Part shown: positions 1 to 10,040 of the stretch, in pieces
Numbering within the stretch: position 1 is the stretch's first letter
Layout: the number at the start of each line of letters is the position of its first letter
Notes under the pieces: model-generated
Databases searched by the model: none
Told to the model about the DNA's origin: nothing
The model's input: the letters and a program-made list of their open reading frames with translations, nothing else
Program-made: the position numbers and the translations under genes
Origin: Blastocystis sp. Blastoise
Taxonomy: Eukaryota; Sar; Bigyra; Opalinata; Blastocystidae
Length of the DNA: 64,000 nucleotides
Assembly (NCBI GenBank): GCA_039096225.1
Contig: JBBPEB010000024.1
Coordinates: 1-64,000 of the forward strand
Reading direction: 5' to 3'

Positions 1-460
1 TATAAGTTAATAAATCTGTTTTAATAAACCAATTAGTAAAGACATGCATACCCCAACTATAGACAGTATCATTTACTTTAATTTTTCTATTCACGGTTTT
101 CTTTGTAGTTAAGATATTCATATCATTTGGATTATATATTTTTATAAATAATTCACTAACTCTTTCAATTAATTTATGAATATTTTCATCAGTAAGATCT
201 GAGAAATCATTAGTATGGCGGCAACAATCGAAATCAAACCAGAGTCGGCGGTAAGCTTTTTCTGTGGCAGTAGGGACAACATCGACACAATGTTTTAATT
301 CAGGGATTCCACCAGGTTGTTAACTATCAAGATAATTATTAAACATGAACTCATAAAATCTTTCAGGATTGGTAATTAACGTTGGCGGGTGGTTATCCAT
401 GGTATCTTCTTGGTTGAATGTAGAATATTTGCAAATTGTCTGATTTTGAATTTCAGCCAT
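1..460 (-). pseudogene. Primase (AEP/PrimPol-like) N-terminal fragment, partial
   Basis: Reading the minus strand from an ATG at 460 gives an open frame to the window edge with one in-frame TAA at 322-320 (codon 47). Downstream of the stop the frame contains WFDFD, which fits the metal-binding DxD motif of archaeo-eukaryotic primases, and later SWGMHVF, which fits the following xxH motif. The expected partner is a C-terminal SF3 helicase beyond the window; element B keeps a helicase of that kind. The stop suggests decay, although the rest of the frame is clean. It lies head to head with the gene at 747. The family call rests on two short motifs. Confidence 0.55.
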
Positions 461-746
461 TTTCAACGATAATTACATAAAATACAAACAAAATAAATAT
501 AAAAAGGAAAATTAAAATAAATATTGCTCCAAAGTTCGTCATATCAGGAAAAAAATGGAATGAGTGGTTTTAAATATTGCTCCAAACGTCGTCAGAGTGA
601 CTCAGTGATTTGTCAAAAGATATTGGAATATTATTGGTTAAAAACGCAATTATAGTGGAAACAGAGAATTGTTTCTCGCCAGTGTCATTTTAGGTTTTGA
701 AGATATTTATTTTTCATATTTTATTTATTTTTTGATTTTTTTGAAA
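461..746. promoter_or_regulatory. Divergent promoter region with a 23-bp direct repeat
   Basis: This gap separates the primase fragment (-) from the gene at 747 (+). It holds two near-identical copies of AAATATTGCTCCAAA(N)GTCA-type sequence at 519-541 and 572-594 (start-to-start 53 bp). AGTGGAAAC follows at about 653-661, a string also seen near 5911 and 43229 in other intergenic gaps of the two elements. No ORF of note is present. A shared bidirectional promoter is inferred from the layout. Confidence 0.45.
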
Positions 747-1487
747 ATGTCTAGTGTTGTTATCCGCCCTGAAGAACCCTTTGATACTGCGAAGTTATCC
801 CTTATTAAGTTAGAATCTACTGATAATGTCTCTAAAAGGTATGATGTATGTTATGATGGTAAGAAAATGTTAATTCAAACTCCCGCCTTAATTGCTCCTT
901 TTGCTTTGAAATATTTCCCTGATGGTTTCTCTTCTAAATTAACTTTATTTATGGATAATGAAGAATTTAATAATATGGTAAAGCTGATTGATGAATTTGT
1001 ATATATGTCTTTATTCCCTAATGCTGAAGATCGTGCAACTTATATGGATTTTGTAATGAAGAAATATCCTTTTTCTCTTGATAATAATAATGGAATTAAT
1101 TGTTCTTCTGATAAGTGTTCTTGTTTATCTGTTAATAGGCCTTCTAATTTACTTTATTATATAGATTCTCCAATGAAAAGTACTCCAATTAAGGTAATGA
1201 CTGTGAATGTCCCATTAAGTAATAATTGTGTTCGTTTGAATACTTATGATTGTGAGCAACACCTGTTAACTTGTTTTCAAAATGAAAGATACCCCGTACA
1301 AAAATTTAATGAAACGTTCTTAACTCCTGGTAGCTTAATTAAGATTTTATTTTCAGTTGGTGTGAATTATAAGATAATAAATGGTAATCCCCGTTATTTT
1401 TTCAATTTATATGCTAATCAATTGATGATCATTGAAAGAAATACTCAAAGTCTGAATACTATCCCTGTATGCTCTATTAAACCTTAA
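747..1487 (+). CDS. Hypothetical element protein, 246 aa
   Basis: Starts at the ATG at 747 (protein MSSVVIRPEEPF...), which follows a TTTTTTGAAA stretch also found just before the ATG of the short recombinase at 16852. The frame is open further upstream only through a TTG codon and a hydrophobic run, so 747 is the better start. I recognise no domain. There is no signal peptide, and two clusters of Cys/Ser (CSSDKCSC) sit near residues 120-128. No counterpart is seen in element B. A 3'-end motif TTGTTTTGTT follows at 1544-1553. It lies directly upstream of the methyltransferase on the same strand. Confidence 0.6.
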   Translation: MSSVVIRPEEPFDTAKLSLIKLESTDNVSKRYDVCYDGKKMLIQTPALIAPFALKYFPDGFSSKLTLFMDNEEFNNMVKLIDEFVYMSLFPNAEDRATYMDFVMKKYPFSLDNNNGINCSSDKCSCLSVNRPSNLLYYIDSPMKSTPIKVMTVNVPLSNNCVRLNTYDCEQHLLTCFQNERYPVQKFNETFLTPGSLIKILFSVGVNYKIINGNPRYFFNLYANQLMIIERNTQSLNTIPVCSIKP

Positions 1488-1574
1488 ACATTTTTATTAT
1501 ATATTTTTTTGTCTTTTTATAATATTTTTATATTTTTAATATTTTGTTTTGTTTTATAATTTAATTATTTCTAT

Positions 1575-2417
1575 ATGTCAAAACAGTGTTTTTCCTTTAT
1601 AATTTGGCCAGGTAGTAAACGTCGCTTTGCTTCTCAAATTGCTGATATTATTCAAACATTACCTAATGAAAAAAATGAATTTCCAACTTATGTAGAACCA
1701 TTTATAGGTAGTGGTCATGTATTTCTGAATATAATTCAGCAAGATATTGCCCATGGAATAATAGGCCGTCAATACGTAATTAATGATACAAATACTGACT
1801 TAATTAATTGCTGGAAATTTATACGTAATTTTCCAATGGAATTAATGCAAGAATTAGAAAAAATAAGTTTTGATGAAGATAATACTGAAAATTACTATAA
1901 TTTACGTAAAGTCTTTAATGAATGTAAAGAACCATTTTTACGTAGTGTATATTTTATTGCATTAAATAAGAAATGTTTCTGTGGTGTATATTCTGTAAAT
2001 AAAAAAGGTGAATTTAATACTCCTTGGGGATATAATAAGAATCGTCGATTATATAATGAAAAAATAATATTGAATATATCTTCATTTTTAAATTTGAATG
2101 ATGTATTAATATTAAATGAAGATTATAAAACAATAATAAAAATGTTTCCAAAAGCTATATATTATATGGATCCTCCTTATTTAGGTACATTTGATCGTTA
2201 TAGTAAAGATAAATTTTCTAATGATGAATTTTTAGAAAATGTGAAAACTATGAAAGATGCTACTGGTGTATATATATCATGTAATAATGATATGAAAGAT
2301 ACATTTGATAAAAAAGATATTAAATATACTGAAGTATTATCTTTTTGTCGTCAAAATACTTATATACGTAGTAAAGGTGCAAAATATGATGAATATCTAT
2401 TACATATAAATTATTAA
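1575..2417 (+). CDS. DNA adenine-N6 methyltransferase (Dam/D12 class)
   Basis: Predicted to methylate the N6 of adenine in DNA using S-adenosylmethionine. The protein begins with a W-PGSKRR segment like the N-terminal K-WxGxK of Dam enzymes, has the AdoMet-binding motif VEPFIGSG at residues 40-47, and the catalytic DPPY motif at residues 199-202. At 280 aa it is the usual length for a stand-alone Dam. A divergent homolog is in element B at 25734-26534, again next to the virion-precursor gene. Target sequence (GATC in classical Dam) is not shown by the sequence. Possible roles are self-marking of viral DNA or protection from nucleases. No restriction partner is visible. Confidence 0.9.
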   Translation: MSKQCFSFIIWPGSKRRFASQIADIIQTLPNEKNEFPTYVEPFIGSGHVFLNIIQQDIAHGIIGRQYVINDTNTDLINCWKFIRNFPMELMQELEKISFDEDNTENYYNLRKVFNECKEPFLRSVYFIALNKKCFCGVYSVNKKGEFNTPWGYNKNRRLYNEKIILNISSFLNLNDVLILNEDYKTIIKMFPKAIYYMDPPYLGTFDRYSKDKFSNDEFLENVKTMKDATGVYISCNNDMKDTFDKKDIKYTEVLSFCRQNTYIRSKGAKYDEYLLHINY

Positions 2418-2480
2418 ATTATATATAAAATTATTTTATTATTATAATCTTAGTTTTGTTTTAAAAAATATTTTATAATA

Positions 2481-3962
2481 ATGCAAAGTTGTGTATTAGG
2501 TATGCCAAGCCCTGGTACGTTTGGAATGAATAAAAAGGGTGTTGGTAAACAATTTCGAACGTATGAAGCACAGCCACTACATACACCAGATCAATATAAT
2601 CCATTAATATTTGAAGTAAATCCAAATTCATCATTTTCAGTTTCTAACTTAAAAAAGAAAGAAATAAATGATGGTAAAAAAGATACTTATATTAACCGTG
2701 AAAAAGAATTTGGTATAAATACCGGTGCTGGCGGTGCATTAATAAAAGCTAAACCCGTGGGAAAAGGTGTAATAAATAAAAGAAGATATGATGATGATAT
2801 TGATGATGAAACAGAAGCTCATGATATAAATGAACCAAGAGTAGTACCTACAAATTTTAGGGCAAGAAACCGTATGGGTCCAAAAGGTAAGGGATTAGCT
2901 TATAATTCCCGTGAATTAAGTAAATTACAAAATAACCAAGGGAGTGGTATATTTACAAAAGCAATAGGTCATACGATGAAAGCTATAGGTAAAGCAACTA
3001 AACATAAATCAGTAGAAAGTATAGGTAATATGTTAAGTGGAAATGGTATAGTACGTAATGTAGTAGGTAATGCTACAAAAGCTGTAGGTAGATTAGCTAA
3101 TAATCAAACAATACAAGATATTGGAGATAATATTTCAGGGAAACGTGACACAGTTATTAATACAACCACTAGAATTTCTAGACCAAATAATGAAAGAGTG
3201 GAATCCGAGAAACCTAATAAATCATTTGGTGGAACACTAATAGAAAATCATTTATCAGGTGTTATAACAGCAATGAATGAATGTAAAGGTGGTGCAATGA
3301 GTGATAAGGCTGTAACACGATTTTATAAAACAAAACATAAAAAAGGAAAATTAATTCCACCACAAATAGCATATGCTTTACAGTATATGGTAGATAACCG
3401 TAAAGGAATGCGTGCAGCTGGCTTAAAACCACTGAATATGTCTAAAATACGTAAATATATAGATTTTAGTGAATCTCCTGATGGTAATCATTTGCGGCTT
3501 AGGCGTGGTGGTGGTGTAGTTGATGAAATTATGGGTGTAGTAAAGAATTTACCAGATATATGGAATACAGTAAAGACAATTCCTTCTAAAATAATGTATT
3601 ATGCACAACCAGGTAAATTAAAAGAAGCATGGGATACAATGAAAGAAGAAAATGAAATTAAAAAACAAGAAATGGAAGTAGAAGGTGATTATCATAAAGA
3701 AGAATTAAAAGAAAGAAAGAAAAATTTAGAAAATTACCAGAAACAGAAAGCAGCAAATTCCAAGCAAATTGTTCAAAATGATAATTTAATTGCTGATAGT
3801 TCTGAAAAAACTTCAGATGCGCCTGAAATAGAAAATAAGCCAGATAAAGCTAGTGGTGTATTACGTGCTGCTGGTAGTAAACAAAAATTAAAAGGTAAAG
3901 CATTTTATGAATATATGCAACAATGTAAACGAAATAAACATGGCAATAAGTCAAAAAACTAA
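2481..3962 (+). CDS. Putative virion precursor/core protein, 493 aa, frameshift donor
   Basis: A Gly/Lys-rich protein homologous to the gene at 24581-25699 of element B. The two share N-terminal PSPG, a (K)GxGLAxN...SKL block, a DFS..PDGN/SSGN segment followed by RRGG, and a C-terminal KGKAFYEYMQ or CGRAFYEYMQ block. It has many GxG and GG sites with a hydrophobic residue two or three positions before (for example LSGNG), resembling adenain-type cleavage sites, so it may be a processed structural precursor. The reading frame ends A_AAA_AAC_TAA, with the stop straight after a canonical -1 slippery heptamer. The protease frame continues in -1. Function as a core or minor capsid protein is inferred. 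Confidence 0.7.
   Translation: MQSCVLGMPSPGTFGMNKKGVGKQFRTYEAQPLHTPDQYNPLIFEVNPNSSFSVSNLKKKEINDGKKDTYINREKEFGINTGAGGALIKAKPVGKGVINKRRYDDDIDDETEAHDINEPRVVPTNFRARNRMGPKGKGLAYNSRELSKLQNNQGSGIFTKAIGHTMKAIGKATKHKSVESIGNMLSGNGIVRNVVGNATKAVGRLANNQTIQDIGDNISGKRDTVINTTTRISRPNNERVESEKPNKSFGGTLIENHLSGVITAMNECKGGAMSDKAVTRFYKTKHKKGKLIPPQIAYALQYMVDNRKGMRAAGLKPLNMSKIRKYIDFSESPDGNHLRLRRGGGVVDEIMGVVKNLPDIWNTVKTIPSKIMYYAQPGKLKEAWDTMKEENEIKKQEMEVEGDYHKEELKERKKNLENYQKQKAANSKQIVQNDNLIADSSEKTSDAPEIENKPDKASGVLRAAGSKQKLKGKAFYEYMQQCKRNKHGNKSKN
3953..3959 (+). other. -1 ribosomal frameshift slippery site A_AAA_AAC
   Basis: The heptamer is in the correct register with the zero frame (TCA AAA AAC TAA). Slipping back one base makes the next codon CTA at 3959, and the frame then stays open to the end of the protease at 4543. 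The same heptamer in the same register occurs at 24605-24599 (minus) in element B. The zero-frame stop right behind the site is an arrangement known from other frameshift signals. I see no obvious strong stem-loop just downstream. Confidence 0.75.
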
Positions 3963-4543
3963 GAGGAGGAGGTTTAGAAGAAAGTAAAAATGAGAAAATA
4001 ATACAAGAACACTTAGATTGTGATAATCCTATTATAAGTGATTCTGATAGAAAAGTAACTCCTAGATCTCCCGAAGATTTTTCTCAAAAAATTAGTCAAT
4101 ATTCATCAGTTCCCATGAATTTATTAAAACAAGTATATAACTACGGTTATTTAAATAAACCAACAAGTGCGGTGGCTTGTAGCCGTGCAAAGTCAACAAT
4201 GAATATGTTAAATCAGTCAAATTCAGAAGGTTTTAATTATTATAATAGTTATGAAGAATTTGAAAATAATATAGATAATGATAGAACAAAATATAATATG
4301 ATATTTCATCAAAGTAATTCAGATCCTAACTTTGGCCATTTTGAAGCTATTATCTATACTCCAAAGAAAATAGAACATTATAGTAGTCTTGGGAATAAAC
4401 CAAATTTTAGTAGAAATTTTGTAAATAGTCATAATATAGTATTCAGTCCAATTCAGCATCAAAGCACGTCTGAAAATGCTAATGGTTGTTTTTATTATTC
4501 TTTATTATATTTAATTAGTCACGGTAATGTAATGCCATGTTGA
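3959..4543 (+). CDS. Adenain/Ulp1-like maturation cysteine protease, -1 frame
   Basis: Likely cleaves virion precursor proteins. Counted from the internal ATG at 4115, His75 lies in FGHFEAI followed by a strand and SSLGNKP, and Cys125 lies in NGCFYYSLLYL with glutamines at 114 and 116 shortly before. This is the His...acid...Gln...Cys layout of adenovirus endopeptidase and C48 proteases. The -1 frame is open from the slippery site at 3959 without a stop, and the stretch between 3959 and 4115 is conserved with element B at the protein level (KxL..GL..S..E.IIQ). This favours synthesis as a fusion with the upstream precursor. Initiation at 4115 is possible in this element. The homolog is at 24009-24599. 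Confidence 0.8.
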   Translation, partial: LRGGGLEESKNEKIIQEHLDCDNPIISDSDRKVTPRSPEDFSQKISQYSSVPMNLLKQVYNYGYLNKPTSAVACSRAKSTMNMLNQSNSEGFNYYNSYEEFENNIDNDRTKYNMIFHQSNSDPNFGHFEAIIYTPKKIEHYSSLGNKPNFSRNFVNSHNIVFSPIQHQSTSENANGCFYYSLLYLISHGNVMPC

Positions 4544-4630
4544 AAAATTCTGATGTGAACTGAATATATTAAATAAAATAAATTCAAGGTTATTGACATA
4601 ATTATTTTATTTTTCTATATAGTAATAAAA

Positions 4631-5050
4631 ATGTCACAACCTATTAATATGCATAATATGACTTATGCAAATTTTGCTGAAGAATTACGTGGTATAAAAA
4701 AAGATGCTATAAGGTCCTATGGAAACCGTATATTTAGTTTATGTTGTAGATTTATAGATTTTCATAAGAATGCAAATTTTACAAAAAATGAATTAAATGG
4801 TTTACGTCGTGCCAGTGAATTTATAGACGATAATCAATGTCGTAAAGAAATTCAAAATATTATAGATAAGGAAATACAAAAAATATATTCTAAGAATATT
4901 TATAATAATAATAATTCTATTCTATCTTCACAACCACATATATCTTCTATAGATAATGATTTAACACAGCCACCCTTTATAAATAATAATCGTATGAATC
5001 AAAATGATTGTATGTCAGTAAATTCTTTTTTTAATAATAATAATAATTAA
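4631..5050 (+). CDS. Small element protein, 139 aa
   Basis: Unknown function. It has a helical N-terminal half and an Asn-rich tail (NNNN at the C-terminus). The N-terminal ~90 residues align by eye with the 161-aa protein at 23454-23939 of element B (FIDFHKNANF...ELNGLR against FLNFHTRPIQ...ELDSIR, then similar Gln/Lys-rich helices). In both elements it is the gene next to the protease on the same strand, so Dam, precursor, protease and this gene form a conserved four-gene block. A 3'-end motif (TGTTTTGTTTT, 5077-5087) follows. Confidence 0.65.
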   Translation: MSQPINMHNMTYANFAEELRGIKKDAIRSYGNRIFSLCCRFIDFHKNANFTKNELNGLRRASEFIDDNQCRKEIQNIIDKEIQKIYSKNIYNNNNSILSSQPHISSIDNDLTQPPFINNNRMNQNDCMSVNSFFNNNNN

Positions 5051-5076
5051 TTATTTTTTTATATATAATATATATG

Positions 5077-5115
5077 TGTTTTGTTTTAATTTAAAAAAAA
5101 ATAATAACTAAACAA
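5077..5115. terminator. Paired 3'-end motifs between convergent genes
   Basis: TGTTTTGTTTT on the plus strand (5077-5087) follows the stop of the gene ending at 5050. AACTAAACAA at 5106-5115 is TTGTTTAGTT on the minus strand and follows the stop of the gene ending at 5197. Since no gene starts downstream on either strand here, the motif goes with 3' ends and not with promoters. Confidence 0.5.
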
Positions 5116-5196
5116 CAAATAAAAGAATTAATAATATTTATTAATACAATAAAAAAAATATAAATAAATAAATAAAATTATATAAAAAATAAAAAT

Positions 5197-5829
5197 TCAT
5201 TCTTTATCAGAACTACTACTATTTTCTTCAGATTCAGAAATACAATCAAGATTAAGCATTGGAAAATCAATTAAAGGAGTTAAATTACGTTCAGGTTGAC
5301 TTGGTTCAATCTTAGTTCTTTTAGCTTCATGAGTAGGAGTTCTTGGTGGAGTATCAATACCATTCTTAGATATATTATACTTTACAAATTTTTCACATTC
5401 ATCATATTTTTCTTTACGAATTCTTTTCATTTCCTTAAATAATTCTCTAGGATTACGAATACTTTGAGCTTCTGTTTCAATATATATAAGACAATTATCT
5501 ATATCTCTGAGTCCCTCAAAAATTCGTTTTTCTATATATACATGAAGCTCTCTATTATCAGTAGAATAATCAATAAGAGCTAAATGTTCAGGGGCAGCTT
5601 TCTTGGCATTTTCATCATTCAAGATTTCATCATATAATTGTATGGTTTCACCTAAATAAGAAATTAATTGTTTCACATTTTTCATTGTTTCACGAATATC
5701 AAAAACATTATCTACAAAAGTACTTTCATGAGGTTCACCAATATTCCATTTCAATAATTTCAGTTTCTTTTCTAATTTTTTTTCTTTAAGGAGTTCAGAG
5801 TAAGGTAATTTATTCAAATCTTCAGACAT
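5197..5829 (-). CDS. Hypothetical charged protein with phospho-site-like tail, 210 aa
   Basis: No recognised domain. The N-terminal 150 residues are highly charged and mostly helical, then comes a TPPRTPTHEAKRTK stretch (S/T-P sites plus a basic, nuclear-signal-like cluster) and an acidic Ser/Glu tail. Small proteins of element B at 21532 and 22092 share only the style (S/T-P plus basic or acidic tails), not obvious sequence. ATG at 5829. It may be an early or regulatory protein, but nothing in the sequence proves that. Confidence 0.55.
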   Translation of the reverse strand: MSEDLNKLPYSELLKEKKLEKKLKLLKWNIGEPHESTFVDNVFDIRETMKNVKQLISYLGETIQLYDEILNDENAKKAAPEHLALIDYSTDNRELHVYIEKRIFEGLRDIDNCLIYIETEAQSIRNPRELFKEMKRIRKEKYDECEKFVKYNISKNGIDTPPRTPTHEAKRTKIEPSQPERNLTPLIDFPMLNLDCISESEENSSSSDKE

Positions 5830-5950
5830 TTTCAGCAGAATTCAGAATTATTTAAAAATAATAAAAATAAAATAAAAATGATTTATAAAATAAAATAAAA
5901 AAATAGAGAAAAGTGGAAACTTATATCTTTAAAAAGAGAAACTATTATTT

Positions 5951-8267
5951 TTAATTATATTGGATCTTTAATAGTATGACACACCTAACGTCACAACGAA
6001 TTTCAAATGACGTAATACTTGGTAATAATGACAGCATACTGCGATTACATACATACGTATTTGGTTTCATATATTGTTTTATACAATCATATTTTTGATC
6101 AGAATTATAAAAATAAGGTAATTCCCCTGGGAATATCATATGAATAATATTTTGATATTTATTAGGGAAACAATTAAGAGAAACTATTCCATTTGTGTTT
6201 TCTGTAATATTTGTAGATAATACTAAAATATTTGTTAAATAAACATTATTATATTTTAAGACTTTATGAATATTAAAACTTAATTTGTCTGAATTTGTAA
6301 AATCACAATAAATTTCATCCCAATCTAAGAATAACCGTGGGATTGTTACAGGTTCACAGACATTACAAATAATATTTCCTTGAAAAGGATGATCAAATAA
6401 TAATTTTATATTATGATTTACAGAAATTGGAGAATTTACATTATTATAATAGAGAAACTTTTGATCTGTATTAAATATACAAACAGGATTTTGAAAATTA
6501 TTTATATATAATGAATTTATTTGACCAGTAGTTGTAGGACTATAATTTTGTATAATAATATCTTTTATAGTTTTATTTATTAAATTCAAATCTTTAAAAT
6601 CAGTTTCAAAATCGATATCTTGAGTTAAACATGATAAATTTAAATTTTTTAATGTTTGTGGCTGTTCTAAACAATCAACAGTATCTTTTAATTCTAAAAA
6701 ACCAAGTAATTTTGTATTATCTGCTATTGCTATTCCATTTCCTAAATTATCAGTAAAACGAAATCTTAAAAAATCTGTATGTGTTGTTCCTACATTAACA
6801 TGACTATTTATCATTTCATGAAATTGATTATTCCCAAGGGGATTTCGTATTGGTATACAACATAAGCAATTATTCATAGTATCTGATATATTACAGTGAC
6901 ATTGTAAAACTGATTTTTTTCCCAGTAATATTAGCTACATTCTCACTTATTTTTATATCATCATTTAAATAATATTCTTGTGTAAATCCTAATATTTCAC
7001 GTAACTGTGGGCAACTAGCAAAATTAATAAATCTTGCATCTATATATGTATGATATGTAGGAATAATAGTAGTATTTATTGGAGGTGTATATCCTGGTAC
7101 CCATTGTTTTAATTCTTCTGGATAATCTGTATATTTAGGCATTGGACCATCTTGTACATCCCACATATTTATAGGTGTAAATGAATTAAAATATTTAAAT
7201 GTTTGTAAATTATGTAATATACCATAATAATCCATTAAACTATGTTCTAAGTCATAATTACTTAAATAAACATAATTTAATTCTTCATTTTGTAAATACC
7301 AGAATGGATGTTCTTCTGTCCAGTCATCAAGTGTATCAATACCACCGGGTTGTATTGTTGTCACCCATTCAATACTTATTTGTCTACAAAATTCTTCATA
7401 AAATGATTTTTGTGTATATGTTCCAGGAGGTATAGTAATAAGAAACATTTTTGGATCATCAGCACCCATACTCACATATATTGTATTTTTTCCTTCTTCA
7501 ATATCAGCAAAATTAACTACTCTATCAAATTTCCATTCTTGTTTACATATTGTTTTATCATTAGTATCAATAAAATTAATATAATTATATTTATTATAAT
7601 CACCTGATATACTACTTGCTAATGTATTAAAATGAAATGTATGTGCAGTACTAAAAATACCTGTAGTAGTACCATGATTAATCCAATGTATAGTTTCACC
7701 ACTATTTGCTAATCGTATACTATAAACAAATTCACTCCAATCTACGCAAAATCTACTTGTTGTATCTTTATCAGACCAAAAACTATTCATTCCCCATACA
7801 ATTTCTTCTACATATTCTTGTTCTGTATATTTACCATTAGGTATAGTTGATTGTTGATTTCTTCCTGCACTAATATATATTTTTACTTTATTATTATTTG
7901 AATCTACAACAAAGATTTTAGGTTGTTCATAAGTATAAGATAATAAAGCAATATTTTCATTATTTTCTTCTTGTTTTAATTTAAATCCAGTTCTATTTAA
8001 TAAAGTAGATAAATCATAATAACCTTTAGGAATATCAATAAGACTACCATTTATAGCTAATGTTTCATCTTGTTCAATAGTATTAAATATAGGTATTTGC
8101 TCATTATTAGAATTAATATTACTACATAAATTAAGATCAACAAAACCTATAGTATCACCTTGTATATCAATATTTGTATCAAGATGTACATCAAATTCAT
8201 TATTAACACTTAAAGTGTTAATAGGTATAATTTGTGTTTTAATAATATTATCATTAGTTTCAAACAT
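5951..8267 (-). CDS. Large capsid-associated protein with IPxGxY modules, +1 shift in an A7 run
   Basis: One gene, read as two frames: 8267-6891 and 6877-5951. Element B keeps the corresponding region as continuous sequence (29988-32702), and the break here falls in seven As (6920-6914 on the minus strand), where one extra A explains the shift. The protein has three copies of an IPxGxY(T/D) module (IPKGYYD, IPNGKYT, IPPGTYT), a LREILGF segment, and a second half beginning IPIRNPLGNNQFHEM that is strongly conserved with B. It lies head to head with MCP1, as in B. A spike, penton-base or minor capsid role is inferred from context. The shift may be decay or a homopolymer sequencing error. Confidence 0.65.
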
Positions 8268-8339
8268 ATTTATATATATAAATTATTATTTTAAAATATA
8301 AAAAATAATTATTTATTTTTTTATTATATTTAAAAAAAA

Positions 8340-9929
8340 ATGAAATTATTAAGAATAAATAATACTATTCCTATTCAATCAGATGTTGATTTACTTAATG
8401 AATCATTTGCATTTGAATATGATTGGACTAATGTTGATAGTCGTTTTACTAATTTTAATCAAAGTTATTTAGAATTATCTATTATAGTAAATGATCAAGA
8501 GGATACGATACCAGAACATTTAACAAGTACTGAAGAAGATGAAAATTATTGGGGAAACTTTATTACTCCTATATATAAAAATGGTGCATCTTCTCAGTTA
8601 AAATTATGGGAAGTAACTCCTGGTAATGGTGTATGGAATGATAGTCTAGGTGTTACATATACATTTAATAATTTATTATTTTTTACAAAACAAAAATTAT
8701 TAAAATATTTATTAGATCAGTTAAAACAGTTAGTTAATATATATTCACTTATTGATAGTGCTGATATAGAAATGGTTTATGGTTTACCTGATGGTAGTGA
8801 ACGTGCTATAAAATATCATGAATCTTCATTATTTTCATCTAGAGCTAGAAAAATGATTTTATTAAAAGATATTCCAAAATATGAATTAGAAAAATCTATG
8901 TATGGTGAATCTTTATATTGTCCACAAAATGAATTAACATCATTTCGTTATTTAGTAAGACATAATAATGAATCATTAAAAATAGCTATACCATTATATC
9001 TTATAACTGGTTTAGGTGTTGATGGTGATTGTTTAAGTTTAGTAAAACATATGAAAATATTATTTCGTACAGCTCCTATTAAATCAATGCTTAAAAATGA
9101 TGATATTATATATACAAAAAAATTTATACCTTCAAAAACATCAGGTCAAATATATGATAAAGTAAATGAACAAACTATATGGAATACTTTAAATATAAGT
9201 TGGATAGATAAATTTATTTTAAAAGGTGCAAATTTATATTTAATGACATATGAAGATGTAACATTTAATCATGATGAATTATATAAAACAATACCTACCT
9301 ATATACAACTAGATTATAGATATGATCCTATTAAAAGAAATACATTTAATATTAATAGAGCATTACCATTTATACCAGAATATGTATTATTTTATTTTAC
9401 TGAAGGATGGGATATTAATAGAGTTAGTAATATTCCTACACCATATATATGGCCAACATATTTAAGTTGTTTAGTAGGTAATGTACAAATGTTTCCACAA
9501 ACTGAATTTCCTACTCAAAAATATTATAGTAATTTATTATTAAATGGTTGTGTTGGTGATACTCATGAATTATATCATGATCAATGTCCAAATAAATCAT
9601 TATATTCATTATGGGCAGATAATTCAAATCCTGAAACAAGTTTAGATTATGATCATTGGATGAAACATCCTATATATATTATACCTTGTAAAAGTTTAAT
9701 GAATGTTATTCCTAAACAAGGTGTAGAATTAAATTTTGATTGTGTTCTTGATGCTCATAATGTAAAATATATTTTTAAAGATGATTCTACATATTTTGAT
9801 GAATTAGGAAAATCATCTGATATGATTGTTAAACATGCTGGATATGAAAGACAAGTTAATGAAGAAATAAATGAAACTCATATGTATACAATACATATGG
9901 TTGCAGTTAGAAGTTCAAGAGATATTTAA
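8340..9929 (+). CDS. Major capsid protein paralog 1 (MCP1, double jelly-roll type)
   Basis: 529-aa beta-rich protein, intact. Signature segments: FNQSYLEL near residue 42, NIYSLIDSADIEM and YGLPDGSE, SSRARKMILLKDIPK, IPLYLITGLG, PEYVLFYF, FPQTEFPTQKYY, and LWADNSNPE...PIYIIP. These are shared with MCP2 just downstream and with MCP1 of element B (32772-34299). Compared with MCP2 it carries an extra insertion of about 60-80 residues between SYLEL and NIYS. The double jelly-roll call rests on length, position between the capsid-associated protein and ATPase, and the pattern of conserved blocks. No structure prediction was possible. Confidence 0.75.
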   Translation: MKLLRINNTIPIQSDVDLLNESFAFEYDWTNVDSRFTNFNQSYLELSIIVNDQEDTIPEHLTSTEEDENYWGNFITPIYKNGASSQLKLWEVTPGNGVWNDSLGVTYTFNNLLFFTKQKLLKYLLDQLKQLVNIYSLIDSADIEMVYGLPDGSERAIKYHESSLFSSRARKMILLKDIPKYELEKSMYGESLYCPQNELTSFRYLVRHNNESLKIAIPLYLITGLGVDGDCLSLVKHMKILFRTAPIKSMLKNDDIIYTKKFIPSKTSGQIYDKVNEQTIWNTLNISWIDKFILKGANLYLMTYEDVTFNHDELYKTIPTYIQLDYRYDPIKRNTFNINRALPFIPEYVLFYFTEGWDINRVSNIPTPYIWPTYLSCLVGNVQMFPQTEFPTQKYYSNLLLNGCVGDTHELYHDQCPNKSLYSLWADNSNPETSLDYDHWMKHPIYIIPCKSLMNVIPKQGVELNFDCVLDAHNVKYIFKDDSTYFDELGKSSDMIVKHAGYERQVNEEINETHMYTIHMVAVRSSRDI

Positions 9930-10040
9930 TAATATATTTTATAATATATTTATTTTATTATTATTTATTTATTTTTTTTTTATTTAATAAATATATATTT
10001 AATTATATATATATTTTTTAATAAAATATTTAAATAAAAA

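Noticed and set aside
7199-7607. Small plus-strand ORFs within the capsid-associated gene
   Set aside because: They are antisense shadows of a conserved minus-strand coding region.
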